Positions 23,876 through 36,400 of a DNA stretch of 64,000 bases are shown here, in pieces. Position numbers and translations under genes: made by a program. The notes beneath the pieces are model-generated. The model saw only the letters and a list, made by a program, of their open reading frames with translations, had not been told where the DNA came from and did no database searches. Position 1 is the stretch's first letter. Every line of letters begins with the position of its first letter. Source of the stretch: Girardinichthys multiradiatus (Eukaryota; Chordata; Actinopteri; Cyprinodontiformes; Goodeidae); the NCBI RefSeq assembly GCF_021462225.1, contig NC_061794.1:39928914-39992913 (forward strand), given 5' to 3'.

Positions 23876-24975
23876 ATGGTGCTTCCAAAAGTATTCACAC
23901 CCTTGAACATTTCCACTTTTTTTCCTGTTCGAAACACGCACTTACAATAAACAACCTTATATATACAATATGAATTCTAATATGTGATAGATGTACACAA
24001 AGTAAAGCATAATTATGAGGTTAAAGGTAAATGATGCTTTAGTTAGTTAGTTAGTTAGTTAGTTAGAGGTTTTTATTAGAGAAATATCTGAAGAGTGTGG
24101 CATGCATTTATATGTAGCTCAGATTTAGATCTGGACTTTGACTGGGCCATTCTAACAAATGATTTTGCTTAGATCTAAACAATTCTAGCATAGGTCTAAA
24201 TGTTTTGGGCCATTGTTCAGCTCAAAGGTAAACCTCCATCCCAGTCTCAAGTGTTTTGCAGCCTCTAACAAGTTTTCTTCCAGTTTCAGGAAACTCAGAT
24301 TTGTGGACTAAAAGTTGTCCTGTGAGGTTCTCCCCCAAGAGCAATTCATCACTGCAGCTCATCCTGTGATATCATGGGCTTGTTTGCTACTTCTCTGATT
24401 AATGCTCTCCTTGCTTGACATGTCAGTTCAGATGGATGGCTCTGTCTTCATAGGTTTGCAGTTGGGTCACTGTTTTTCCGATTTCAGATGGTGATTGGAC
24501 AGAGCTCTGTAAGATGGTGGGATTTTCTTTAATACCGTAACCCTGCTGTAAACCTATCCACAACTTTATCCAGGACCTGTCTGCTGTGTTACTTGGTCTT
24601 CGTGATGCTGTTTGTTCACCGATGTTCTCTAACAAAGCTCTTAGGCCTTCAAACAACAGATGGATATATGCTGAGATTAAGTGGTCCACAGATGGCCTGT
24701 ATTACCTAATTCGGTGACTTCTGTATGCAACTGGTTGCTATTGATTTTAGTTTGGGGTATCGGAGTTAAGGAGGCTGAACACAAATGTATGACACACTAT
24801 ACTTTATTTTTTATATTTAAACTCAAACTTAAAACCCTGTATCCTTTTTATATGTTCCAATTACTTGCTACATTGTTGATCCCATAAATTCCCCCAAAAT
24901 AGATTGAAGTTTAGCATTATAAACTAACTAAATGTGGAAAAGTTCCAGTTGTGTGAATACTTTTGCAAGGCACAG
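23876..24975 (-). mobile_element. Tc1-like relic, both ends recognisable
   Basis: Left end 'gcttccaaaagtattcacac', right end 'gtgaatacttttgcaaggca' and then CAGTA. The interior is antisense to a Tc1 transposase: 'ctttgactgggccattctaac', 'ggactaaaagttgtcctgtg', 'ggtttgcagttgggtcact', 'caccgatgttctctaacaaa'. Many substitutions and deletions leave no reading frame. A (TTAG)7 repeat lies within it. Confidence 0.8.
24039..24066. repeat. (TTAG)7 tetranucleotide repeat
   Basis: Twenty-eight bases of perfect TTAG units inside the Tc1 relic at 23876-24975. Confidence 0.97.
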
Positions 24976-26089
24976 TAGAGTAACATAATCACCATGTGGC
25001 TTATGTAACATCACGTTCTTTTTTCAAGCTCTGCAGGGTGTAGGACTTCTAAAAAATATCAAGTCATGACACTGGATGGAAACTTTCCACCACACATCAG
25101 CTTAATTGCTGAACATGATGAATCTTTCAGTCAACTACAGCTTGAACTCTTCCTCAATTCATCTACAATCCTCATCTTGAGAATCTAAAAACAGAGTAGC
25201 AAATGAGACCCCCCTCTCGGATTAGGGCTTTGAACCATCAAGTGCCCCCGACAGCTGTGAACTGGCCCCTCCAGACGCCCTGAATTTCTCCCATCAGCTT
25301 CCAGTCATGCTTTCCTCAGCGTGTCCAGGCATTTGGTCAAGTTATAAATACGAGTAACACTCAACGGAGAGTTCATGTTGCTGCTGCCACACAGCCAAAT
25401 TTGGCCCCTGCGGCGTTCAATTGCCGACTCTCCATATGAATCAGCTAAACCAACAGTCAGTAATTCCAGCAGGCCTGGATTGGTTTATTAAAGGTCTCGT
25501 TAGAGGGAGGACTTGTTTCTGCTGTCTAACCACTTTCCTCAGTCTCATATGACTCAGAGGCAGGAGTTAGAAATCTTCTCACACCCCCTCCTATGTTCAC
25601 TACTCGGACACATCCTATGCCCCAGTCACATCCACACTGTAATTACACAGAAATACATTTGGGTCACACGCTGCCTGATAAAAGAGTAATTAGTATGGAG
25701 TTGTACAGATATAAGTCATTGGCTTAGTTTTTAATTTTAGAAGCGAAGTAGTAGTTGCCTTACTGTTGGTTTTGGATGTTTTTTGTAAGTAAATGTTTCC
25801 TCCCAAAATTAGAGTCTCTATGAGTATCTTTTAGTGGCTTTTTAAGACTGGCCAATCCTTGTATTTATTTAGCTCATGAAAATTTGTTGAAAATCTAACT
25901 GATTTAGCCCATAGGTCTTGTTCGGATTGAGATGAAAAGACCTTGAAGGTCAGGCTTGGTTAAGCCATTTTATCAGCCTTCCAGCCACCTTTTAACCTCA
26001 GCAGACATGTTTAGGGAGATGTCTGTATATTTTTCACTACTTGACAAAAGGTTCAAACTATTCAGATTTCAGTGCTGCCAAATGAGCGG
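24976..26089. other. Intergenic, no recognised feature
   Basis: No exon or element recognised. Confidence 0.5.
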
Positions 26090-26310
26090 TGCAGTGGCTA
26101 CCCATACAAATATGATACCCCTCCTGATGATAGCATCACACAGTTGTTGAAGATAGGTTGGTCGCACATCCATGATGTGAATCTCCTGTTCCACCAAAGA
26201 TGCTCTATTGGATTGAAATATGATGACGGTGAAGCCCTCTGGACTGCAGTGAGATCATTGGCATGTTCAAGAAACTAGTTTGACATCATCTGAGCTTTGT
26301 GACATGAAGG
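26090..26310 (-). repeat. Degraded Tc1/mariner-like fragment
   Basis: 'gtgaatctcctgttccacca', 'gctctattggattgaaat' and 'gcatgttcaagaaactagtt' resemble, from memory, the antisense of a fish Tc1/mariner transposase repeat. There are no ends and no ORF. Confidence 0.4.
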
Positions 26311-26989
26311 ATTAGCCATGAGGAGACAGATAAAATCCCAGCAGATTAACAGTACCTGGAATACTCAGAACAGCTCATCTGGCACCAGCAACCATGCTCC
26401 TGGCAACTACGTGCTCCATGGCCATCATCTGCCTGTGTTTTGACTTCTGTAAGTTATCTGATTATTATTATAAAAAGATACTTTGTAACGTACCAAGCGG
26501 CTGCAGCGGTCTAACCTGCACGTTGGTTCTACCAAACCTCGGCATACCATGACATTGAGTTGCTGTTGTGATTGGTTTATAAAGTAGCTAGTGAATGGAT
26601 TACCTACATCTAAAATCTAAAAATAAAAAATATGAAATCCTTGTAAATTTTGCAATGACTTTTGGTTTTGGTATCCCAGCCTAACATTTTCACCTGTTAG
26701 ACACAAAAAAAGCTTTTTTTGGCGGCTCTGTTAGACATTCTTTTTTTGTGTCTACTTAACGAGATGTTGCTGGCTTGGATGAGAGGTTTCATCAACCTTT
26801 CCATCACTTATCAGGATTCCTTCCCAGACAACAGCTTCGATCTAAAAAGCTCAGGATAAGTAAAAGATAAAATCAAATGCAAAGATTGGGGATCCATTGT
26901 TCTTTCGGGTAATTCTCTACCCGTCGACACTTTGACCACACTTGTAATGTAGGTAGGTTAGTCGATCAGAAGTTCCTTCTTTTTTTCTC

Positions 26990-27285
26990 TTTCTAGGGAA
27001 TCACAAACTCCACCCCTTTCTTCTCCAAACTTTGCTGTGGGAACTCCCTGCGCGTCGTTGTGATTAGGTGAGCAGAGTGGGCGTGCGTCTGGAGAGAATC
27101 GCAGTGGGTGAAGGCGAAAAGACGCAGCGGAAGAGCTGAAGGAGCGTTAATGAGATCCTGCCCGGTCAGAGTCAAAGAGATGCAATTTTAAGTTACAGTT
27201 GTTCAGGATTCATATTCGGATTAGTAATCTCGAAATCCTGGACTGTATTGCAACCAAACTTTAGTGGATTATTGCTCTGGTAACA
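26990..27285 (+). promoter_or_regulatory. itga5: Putative itga5 promoter / 5' UTR, CpG-rich
   Basis: The 300 bp before the start codon carry a cluster of CpGs (gcgcgtcg, gggcgtgcg, acgcagcgg, ggagcg) that continues into exon 1, in contrast to the AT-rich, CpG-poor flanks. A CCACCCC box (about 27012) and GGGCGTG (about 27080) could bind SP/KLF factors. There is no clear TATA box, as expected for a CpG-type promoter. The transcription start cannot be placed from sequence alone. A short upstream ORF is at 27150-27191. Confidence 0.5.
27150..27191 (+). promoter_or_regulatory. Upstream ORF in the presumed itga5 5' UTR
   Basis: An ATG at 27150 opens 13 codons ending at TAA 27189-27191, with a second in-frame ATG at 27180. 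The first ATG has a weak context (T at -3), the second a better one (G at -3). It ends 94 bases before the itga5 ATG. If transcription begins upstream of it, it could reduce initiation at the main start. Confidence 0.35.
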
Positions 27286-27494
27286 ATGGGCTTGAAGCGA
27301 CTGCGCGTAAAGACGCCGGAGAGAACAGTCTTTTCCATCCGCTCGACTCTCGGTATCATCGGGCTTTTGGCCACTCTCTCTCGGCCTGTGTGCGAGGCGT
27401 TCAACCTGGACGTGGAGAACCCAGCTGTTTATAGCGGACCCGAGGGAAGCTACTTCGGATATGCTGTTGACTTTTATATGTCTGAATCTGCCAG
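27286..27494 (+). CDS. itga5: itga5 exon 1 (coding part)
   Basis: Encodes the signal peptide, with hydrophobic core [13 protein letters not shown] after a basic N-terminus, and the first propeller strand [20 protein letters not shown]. It ends in phase 2 before GTGAGT. Confidence 0.93.
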
Positions 27495-30400
27495 GTGAGT
27501 TACTTAGAAATAAAAAAAGCTATTATCCAACAATGCATAAAAAGTTAAAATGTAGATTTCTTCCCGACAAAACTCGATTTATAATTGTTGCGGAATGTGT
27601 TGCGCACAATCAGTAAACTTTCCATTGAGCTCTGTTGGATTTAGTCTGACTTTGCCTCTACAATTGCCCGTTAAAGCAGCAGAGCAGCATCCAATACTCT
27701 TAACTTTACAACTGTGCTCATATGAACACATGTTTTACGCGTATCCACACCCTCGCTGGGAATACAACTGACTGTAATTTAATATATCCAGGGAAGCAGA
27801 CTAATGATCTGGTTGAATAACTTTTGGAATAAATCTCAAATAATTACACAATGAAGGAGAGGTCATGTAAAAAAATGATGAGTCTGAAAGATGAACAATT
27901 TATGTATAAATTTGTCAGAAAAGATAATCTTATTATCCAACAGATTTGTGCTTGACCTTTTAATCTTAATTCCATTCAGTAATCCTGTTTTCCTTGTACG
28001 GACTGCTTCTCTTCTCTGTGATGCATCTTGGCTCAGAGGAGATGTGATCCCTGTGGCACTCAGCATGTAGTGACTGTCTCAGCATTCTTCCTGAGAGGGT
28101 ATTGGCATCAGTCATGTTTGGAATTTCAACTCTTGCATACATGCCTGTGGTCCTATTTAATACCCCAGTGGTCTGTGGAGAGTATAAAATGGATGGGTTG
28201 GGGGGGAAAAATTGTAATTTCAGTGGGTGTCTATACATTTGTATCGCTACCATACATTGGGGAGCCTTGGATGTTGTTTGAGTTGTTATTAACAAAAGTT
28301 TCACTCAGACATGCAGACTTCCTTGTTTAACCAGGCGACATGGTGAGATTTGAGAAAGGGCTTTGTGCCATGTGGGCTGCCATCATCAGCTTCAGTTTCC
28401 CTGTTTCTCCTCCCCAATTCTCAGGGCAGTAGACCCGCAGACATGTGGGGAGACTCCACCTCTGCGTCTCCCCTACTTATCTCTGGCCTTCACTGTTTCT
28501 TTAAAAGCCTCTTTCTATTAGTACTAATTTTTCTTCCTGGGAAACAAGGGTTTCAGGAGAACCGTATGATTTAAGAGGTGACAGTTGTTTGCATAAACCT
28601 ATCTCCCTCTCCCACATCCCCCTCCTTACTCCTTCTTATGCTGATGTCATTCTGCAGGGATTTTTAATTCATCCATTGCCCAGACCTTCCCCCACTGTCC
28701 ACCCCCTCTCCCCCATCACCTCCCCTCATCACTTCGAGTCCCAGACACAGCAGACGTCATTTTCACTGAACTTTGTTACAGTTAAGACGCGTTGCTTAAA
28801 TGGCATGTATCACTGTTTTTACAACTTCTCTGTTCAGTGGTATTTAGACTATAGCTCCCAATAGTTTTATTCATTTTCTGAAATAAGTGCAAACTGTGAT
28901 AGACAACAAAAGCGAGGGATAACATTACATTTGGAGTGACAAACTCAGGCATAATGTAGCACAGCGTCCATCCAAGACAAAAGTAGTGATAAGTCTCCAG
29001 TTTGAATTTGAGTTTATAAAGTAAATATCTGAATGACCATTTATTCAGCAAAAGGAGGAAGTTGAGAAATGTTTGAGAGCAGTTGTTTGAAAACCTGAAA
29101 AACTGGCACCCTATTGAGGTATTTAAAAGCACCCTGTCTCTGTCTACTGTGAATTTACCTTTAGTGGTGAATGAATGCTTAGGATAAAAAAATGCAATTT
29201 TTATTCTGATGTGCACAGGCATGTGTCGGCAGGTTCCTCCAAACAACTGTCAAGAATAAGCCAACTTTATATTAGTAAGCCATACAATAGCTCAGCTATT
29301 CTGACCATTCTCCACATAGTCTGTGTTGTAAAGTAAAAATGTTATCCCAAGGATCCAGTCTGTTACACCACTCGGAGTCCATCTACAGAAAGCAACATGT
29401 TGTTTTGCCCTAAAAATCACTTTAAGCACTTTAAGTATTTTTTTATTTACATTCAGACTCTACAGTCAAACACTGTCCTTCATTTGGTTTAAACAAAGAA
29501 GAAGAAAAAACAGTCTCAGCTGAAACTTATCATCCACACATACACATACAAGAGGATTTTTGGAGTGAGCAGTTTTTAATTTAATCTAATGTGCAAACAT
29601 CAAAAGATGTTGTCTAGTGATAGACTACCCATTAAAAACTGCAGTAAAACACTTTGTGCTCACTTACAACATCTGCAGTCACCTCAGTGGTCTGGCTGTC
29701 AACTGTGTGCTTAGCATATCTGTCTGTGGCATAAACGGTGTCCTGAACTTTCCCCTTCCCTCACGTTTGTGTTTTCCTTCCCTTAATTCCAATATTTCAG
29801 TTGTTTCATAATCCTGAAGTAAAGAAGTTGCTTCACCTGTTTACATCCATTGAATTCACCAATTTTTCCTGTGTTCGTGATCTTTACAACAAGAGGGCTC
29901 GCTTTATGCTTTTTCTGAGTTGCCAAAAACAAGCCACACATCTATTCTACATATTTTAAAAGTTCTTTCTTTGATCAAGAAACTAATCTCTTTTATGATC
30001 ATTGTGAGAGATTTCCAAAGTGTGCTTATAAAGAAACACCACCCATATATGCTCAATGTTCATGTTTGTTTTCCATTTTGTTTAAAAATTGTTGTTTAAA
30101 AGTACTTATTGCCTTGAAAAATAATGACAAGGATGATTGTGATCTATTTGTGCTTCAGACCTTTTTTTGGCTCTAAAATCTCGCAATAAAATAAATCTAA
30201 GAAGGCTTAGACAGTGGTTTGTATGTGCAAAACAGGAGTAATGTTCTAATAAACAGAAATTTCCTACAGCTCATTGCCCTGTAATTTTCCTTTCAGTGAT
30301 ACGTATTCACAAGTCAAATGTATAACAAGAAACCGTCTCAGAAAGCAGGATTTATGTCTGTGACTCATTCCTTTATCTGCAAACCACACATATCTAGCTG

Positions 30401-33400
30401 TTTTCTGAGGTTTACACATCAAAACATATCGGGCATGAAATAAGTTTCTTTTATCTCGTCTCTCGGCAACACATCATTCGCACCCACGCTTTGGAGACGT
30501 GAGGAGTGGGGGAGTAGCTCTAAACCCACTGAGGTCAGTTCAGGGTGGTGCGGAAAGGTTCTTCTTGTCAGGGCAACTGGCTGTAAACCAGCCATGGCAA
30601 TGAATTATTTTGCCTTAAAAAAGATAGATAAGAAGGTCCCCGAAGTCAAAATTCCAGGTAAGAGCGTCAGAAGTTTGTCACCAATCCTGACCTCAAAACC
30701 CAATATGGCTGCTATCTGTTTAAAAGATCATGATGGCTTTCTGATGGGTCACATCTAACTGAATATTACTCACACAAACTTCGGCTAGCGAACATAATCC
30801 TTTAAATGCATTGTTGGCAGTTAGCTTGTCACTGAACTAAACAACTAGTATTTTCAGCTGGTTTTCTGGTTTGCCAGAGGAACAGTCCCAAGTTGGGTTT
30901 GTTGTAATTCCCAGGTCCATGTTCCGGCTTCAGGGGGACCTAATTAGCTGACAGCACGCGTTCTTGGTTGACTGTTGTCTGCTTCTGTTTCTACTCTGAA
31001 TTCTCAGAATATTCTCTGCTGAACCTGACTTTTGAGTAATTTCTGTTTTAACCAAGATCAATGTACTCTTGATCTTTGACAACTCTTCTCTTTGGCTATT
31101 AATTAGTTTTGTATTTATTTAAAAAAAGGCTGATACCACAATTTCTTTTAAGTACCACTAAAGACAATCCAAGTAACATCAATGATACTTATGCCACAGT
31201 TTGAAAACCTTGGGGCTAGCAAAATTGGTTTGAGAAACAAGACGGATAGCGGTTCTAGATGTGAAGACAAGAAAAGAAAATACTTTCCTGTCCATAAATA
31301 CTTGATGACAAACGCTTGCTTTCTCCAACTTTTATGCTAATCCTTGACAAGTTTATATATGTGGGTCTGTCATGCCCTTCAGCCTTAGTCATAAAATTCA
31401 ATTTGGACACTGGTAGTTGGCCCACCATGGTAGAGCGCCTGAGGTTAGCTTCTGTGAACTGTGCGTGACAGGCCATGTCAAATACACACTGAAAAGAGCT
31501 GGAAGATATGCTTATATGTGTTTATCTATTCTTTATGTCATAAAAGTGAAAGGTCTTCCTGCAAACATTTTTGAGTATGATGTCCGTTAAACAAATGATA
31601 AACCTTTTTCCTCTGTTGCTCTTGAGCCAGGCAGTGATGAAGAAGCGACTTTTTTGTGAGATCACAGAGGTCACAGGTTAGAGGCTGTAATTATTAACGG
31701 ACTAAGTCTATATGAATAGATAAGGCAAGTTCATGTGTTTTCCCAAGGTCCATTGCTTTTTAGATACACTGTCATTAGTATATCTGTACTCAACATTGGT
31801 GACTTCTAAAAGGCTCTGCATCAATTTGCTTCTTTTCCAATTCGTACTCCCATTTTGAACCCACACATTGGCATTTTCAATCTGCGAATAAAGCATTTTG
31901 TTCCCATGTACTTCACCCTCTGAATATCTGCCTGTTTTTTCTCATATAAAATTGTATGTAATTGTATTATATTCGTATGTGTGTTGCCCTGCGATGGACT
32001 GGCGACCTGTCCAGGGTGTACCGTGCCTCTCACCCATTGACTGCTGGAGATAGGCACCAGCTCCCCCGTGACCCACTATGGAATAAGCAGTAGAAAATGA
32101 CTGACTGACCGACTTTATCATATTCAAAAACGTTTAGTATTATACTGGATTTATTTTTGTTTTTTATCACCATTTGAACCAGCTGACTCTCAGTAAATGA
32201 GACTATAAACCTAAACTAGAATACCAAGCAAACTCATGCTGGTAGATATTATTTACTGGAGTCATAAAACAACATTTCCTTTCAGACAACTTAGTAGAAT
32301 AGAGAATATTACTGCTATATTTAATAACATCCTTAATCAGCTGAGCACACATAAAATCAGGTGTTCAGAGGCACATATATTTTCCCCCAAAACGCAGATT
32401 ACTTTAATGTAACAATGTCACATAGTAACATTACTAGCGGCACAGCGCACTACACTGATGGCTGGAGATGGGGCTTCAAGCCATCAGTGAGTCAATGGAA
32501 ACACAACAGGTACCGAGTAGAGAAGAGAGACCGAGTGGAGCCACGCCGCCTAAAAAGAGCCAGCGGCAAAGGAGCAATAGAGTTACTATGGTTTGATCAA
32601 GGAATTCTGATTCAATTCAGTTCAATTTAGTTTATTTATATAGCACCAATTCACAACACATGTTGTCTCAAGGCACTTCACAAAAGTCAGGTACATACAT
32701 TCCAGTTAATCCTAACCATTGAACAGTGCAGTCAGATTGAGTTATTTATCCAAATTGGATAAAAAGTTTTTCTATCTAAGGAAACCCAGCAGATTGCATC
32801 CAGTCAGTGACTTGCAGCATTCACTCCTCCAGGATGAGCATGTAGACACAGTGGACAGTCACTGGCGTTGACTTTGAAGCAATCCCTCATACTGAGCATG
32901 CATGTAGCGACAGTGGAGAGGAAAAACACAATTTTAACAGGAAGAAACCTCCAGCAGAACCAGGCTCAGTGTGAGCGGCCATCTGCCATGACCGACTGCG
33001 GGTTTGAGAGAACAGAGCAGAGTCACAAAAAGAACACAGAAGCACTGATCCAGGAGTACTTTCTATGGGAAGGAAAAGTAAATGTTAGTGGATGTAGCTC
33101 TTTCAGTCGTTTCATCTAGAAAGAAAGAACAGATAAACTCTGAGCCAGTTTTCAAGGTTAGAGTCTGAAAGAGAGCACATAGAGTTAGTTACAGTAAAAG
33201 CTCAGTCAGTAGCTATGTCTAGGAGAGAGAAAGGGTTAAACACTAAAAGACAGGGCCAAGTGGATCATCTGTAGAAGGTGAGCATTAAGTTGTCAGCAGA
33301 AGCTGACACAATATTAACTGTCAACTGGCCAAAACTAGGGTTGAATTTACAACTACTATAGTCAAGTTAATTCAATCCTGTCATACAGACAAATTCAAAG

Positions 33401-36400
33401 TTAATTACAAACATTCCAAGAAAGGAAGGATATGAACCAATAATAAATGAAAATGTAATTTAAACATTTCAGGAAATATGCTATAACATATGCTAAAATC
33501 CTACATGAAATTTGAGCATTTTTATGAGTATTTGTCTCCACAATTTATACAAATAATTAAGTACAAGGGGTACAAATTATTTTGTGTACGGGTCTGAAAA
33601 TAGAAGTGCGGCAGGAAAAAATTGCAAAGTTTGGGCATAAAATGGTACAAATTGGTCAAAGGGCAAATTGACCTGGACTAGTGTAAACATAGCTCTGCCT
33701 GACCACATTTGGGACTTCTAGAGGTTGCCCTCTGAAATAGGATTAGAATTGAGCTAATATTGACTTTGGATCAGGGACTCTTTTGGCTGCTAAATCTGCT
33801 GCCATTTTTCTTTTCCTTGTCCTGTTTAAAGCCCTTCTTTATGTAAGATTAACTCCAATGTTGTTATTGTTTTCTTTGGTGTCTCTTTCTCTGGACTTTT
33901 TTCTAAATCAAACCAGTGAATGTTTGAGCTGCAGGAGCACAGCTTGTATATTTGGCTTGGCAAGCTTTCTCTCATGCAGGTCCTTGTTGCGTGCAGACAA
34001 AGAGAGCCATTGTCTGATGGCTGAAGTTGTTTACTGTATCCTTTTTAGAGGAGGTCTTGCAATGACTTGGTTTGTTCTCAATATATACTGCCCTTCTAAT
34101 AAGCAGCTTAAATGTTCTTTATTGAACATTGTGTGAATCCAAAGATAATAGGTGTTTAAAGGGCCTCTGAACCCTCTGCAAAATTGCTTGGGGAATGACC
34201 TAAGAACATCATGTCCACTGTGGAAGGGAGTCTTCAGTTGGGGTCTTCCTGATGCTGGATTTAATATGCGTCTGCCTGTAGGCCTGGTTTGTTTTAACTC
34301 CAGTGTTCTGCACACAAAAATGGCTCACGTCACTGGTAATTTGATGAAAGGCTATCCTTTATATTGCAACCAGTGTAGTGTATGATGTCAGTGCTTGTGT
34401 AGTCAGCAAAGTTAAAAAAGAAATCTTTTAAATATTTCAGATGGAAATATGGTCAAAAAGCTTAATCCCAGTCAGTTTGTATGGAGAGCATCTGTTAACA
34501 GGAATTTTCAAGTATGTCTATGGATTTTTAATTGAATTTAGCTAACTGCATGTTTAAGTTGTTTGTATGGCTGGAAGATGAACCTGCTAAAAAAATGGAT
34601 CCCCATAACATAATTTAGTCACCACCATGCTTCATAATGGAGATGGCGTGTTCAGAGTGATGTGTATTGCTAAATTGCCACCACACATTGTGTTTTGCAT
34701 GCAGGCCAAAAAGTTCAGTTTCGGTGTCTATCTGGCCAGCGCACCTTCTTCTACAGGTATGCTATGTCCTCTATATTGCTTATGGCAAACTGAAAGGAGG
34801 ACTTCATATAGCTTTCTTTTAACAATTTTTGGAGTGCACAAAATATTCTGCCACCTGAGCTATTGGCCTATGCAGCTCCTCCAGAATTGCCATTGGCATC
34901 TTGCCTATTTCTCTGATTGGGCAGTTCCTTGACCAGCCTGTAAATCAGCTTAGATAGAAGACCATGTCTTGGTAGGTTTGCAGTTGCCTCATACAATTTT
35001 CATTATTAGAAGGTAAATTTAACTAGGCTTCATTAGATGTTCAGAGCATGAGATATTCCTGCTAGCTTCACTTTCAACTTTTCCAAAACTTTTTCCCTGA
35101 CTTTCTCCCTGTTGTGTTTCTTGGTCTTTGTGATGCTGTTTGTTTACTAATTTTCTCTAACAAACTGCTTAGGCCTTCACAGAACAGCTGGATTTACTAT
35201 TGGATTAAATTAATGACAGGGGAACTCTAGAAGGTGACTTCTGAAGACATTTTGTTGCTGTAGATTTACGTTAGGGGTATGAGAGTAAAGGTGGTACAGA
35301 ATGCAACACTTTTTCAACCTTGTAAATGTTTTTGAAAATTGTATTATTTTCCTTCCATTTAAAAATTATTCTGTACTTTGTGTTGGTCTATCATCTGGAA
35401 TTCCAGTACAGTAGATTAAAGTTGGCGGGTGTGATGTGGCAAATGTACAAAAGTTCAAGAAGTATGAATATTTTGCAATGAGTTGTATGTTTCTGTGGGA
35501 ACATGAAGGGTGGGTCTGCATTGGAGCTAAGTTCTCAGATGGCTGCAACCCCCTCCACTATCATTGTTCCTTCTAATACAACAGCCTCTCTATCCTGAGG
35601 TGAGAGCATTGGACCCCCTGATGTGGCAATTGTGGAGAGGTGTGAACCACCAGGCTGTTAAACCCCCTGCAGGAGAACCTTGGGGAGGGGAGTAATGCAC
35701 GGTAATAGTTGCTGAGGGGTCTGAGAAACATTGGCCTGAAAAAGATTTATCTGTAAGACTACAAGACTTATTGATGTTTTCAGTGGTAACAGAATGGTCT
35801 AAATTTCTTACGTGCCACTTATAAAATGTGTTGGCAGCTGCGACTTTTCTCACTCTTAAAGTACCCATGTAGGTGACAGGAAGTCAACTGATTGCTCCTT
35901 GATGAAGGTTTTGTAATAAAATAAATAAAGATGGCTAAATCTGGTGGGTGTAATAAGCTAATTCATTTAACAGACTAGAGCCTCCCAAACTTGCTGTGTT
36001 TGAACCATTATTTCAAATTTTGTCTGGAAGTCCTCAGATTTTTCCTGTGCGTCAATAAACAGCAGGGTGTGCATGCCTTAGATAGCGCTGCTTGTAATTT
36101 CCAGGCCACCTGTTGCTTAACTGCATTACCCTTCAGAGAATACTCAGGAAACTAGATTTCTTTTTTTACTCTGATCTGGGTTCGGATCCTCAGCAGAGTG
36201 GACTGTTTATCTTATTGTTGGATCAGCATTTTTTAAGTCTGTCCTTGGATATAGAAAGGTCTATACATTTTGTAAAGGTCACATCTTGCAAGGCAACATG
36301 CTGTCTCTTTTATGTTGTTATGGCTTAAAATTCCAGCTCCATGCAACGGTGAATGAAAAATATAGCTGCAGTTCAGCACAGTAGACTGTCTGTAGTCAGC

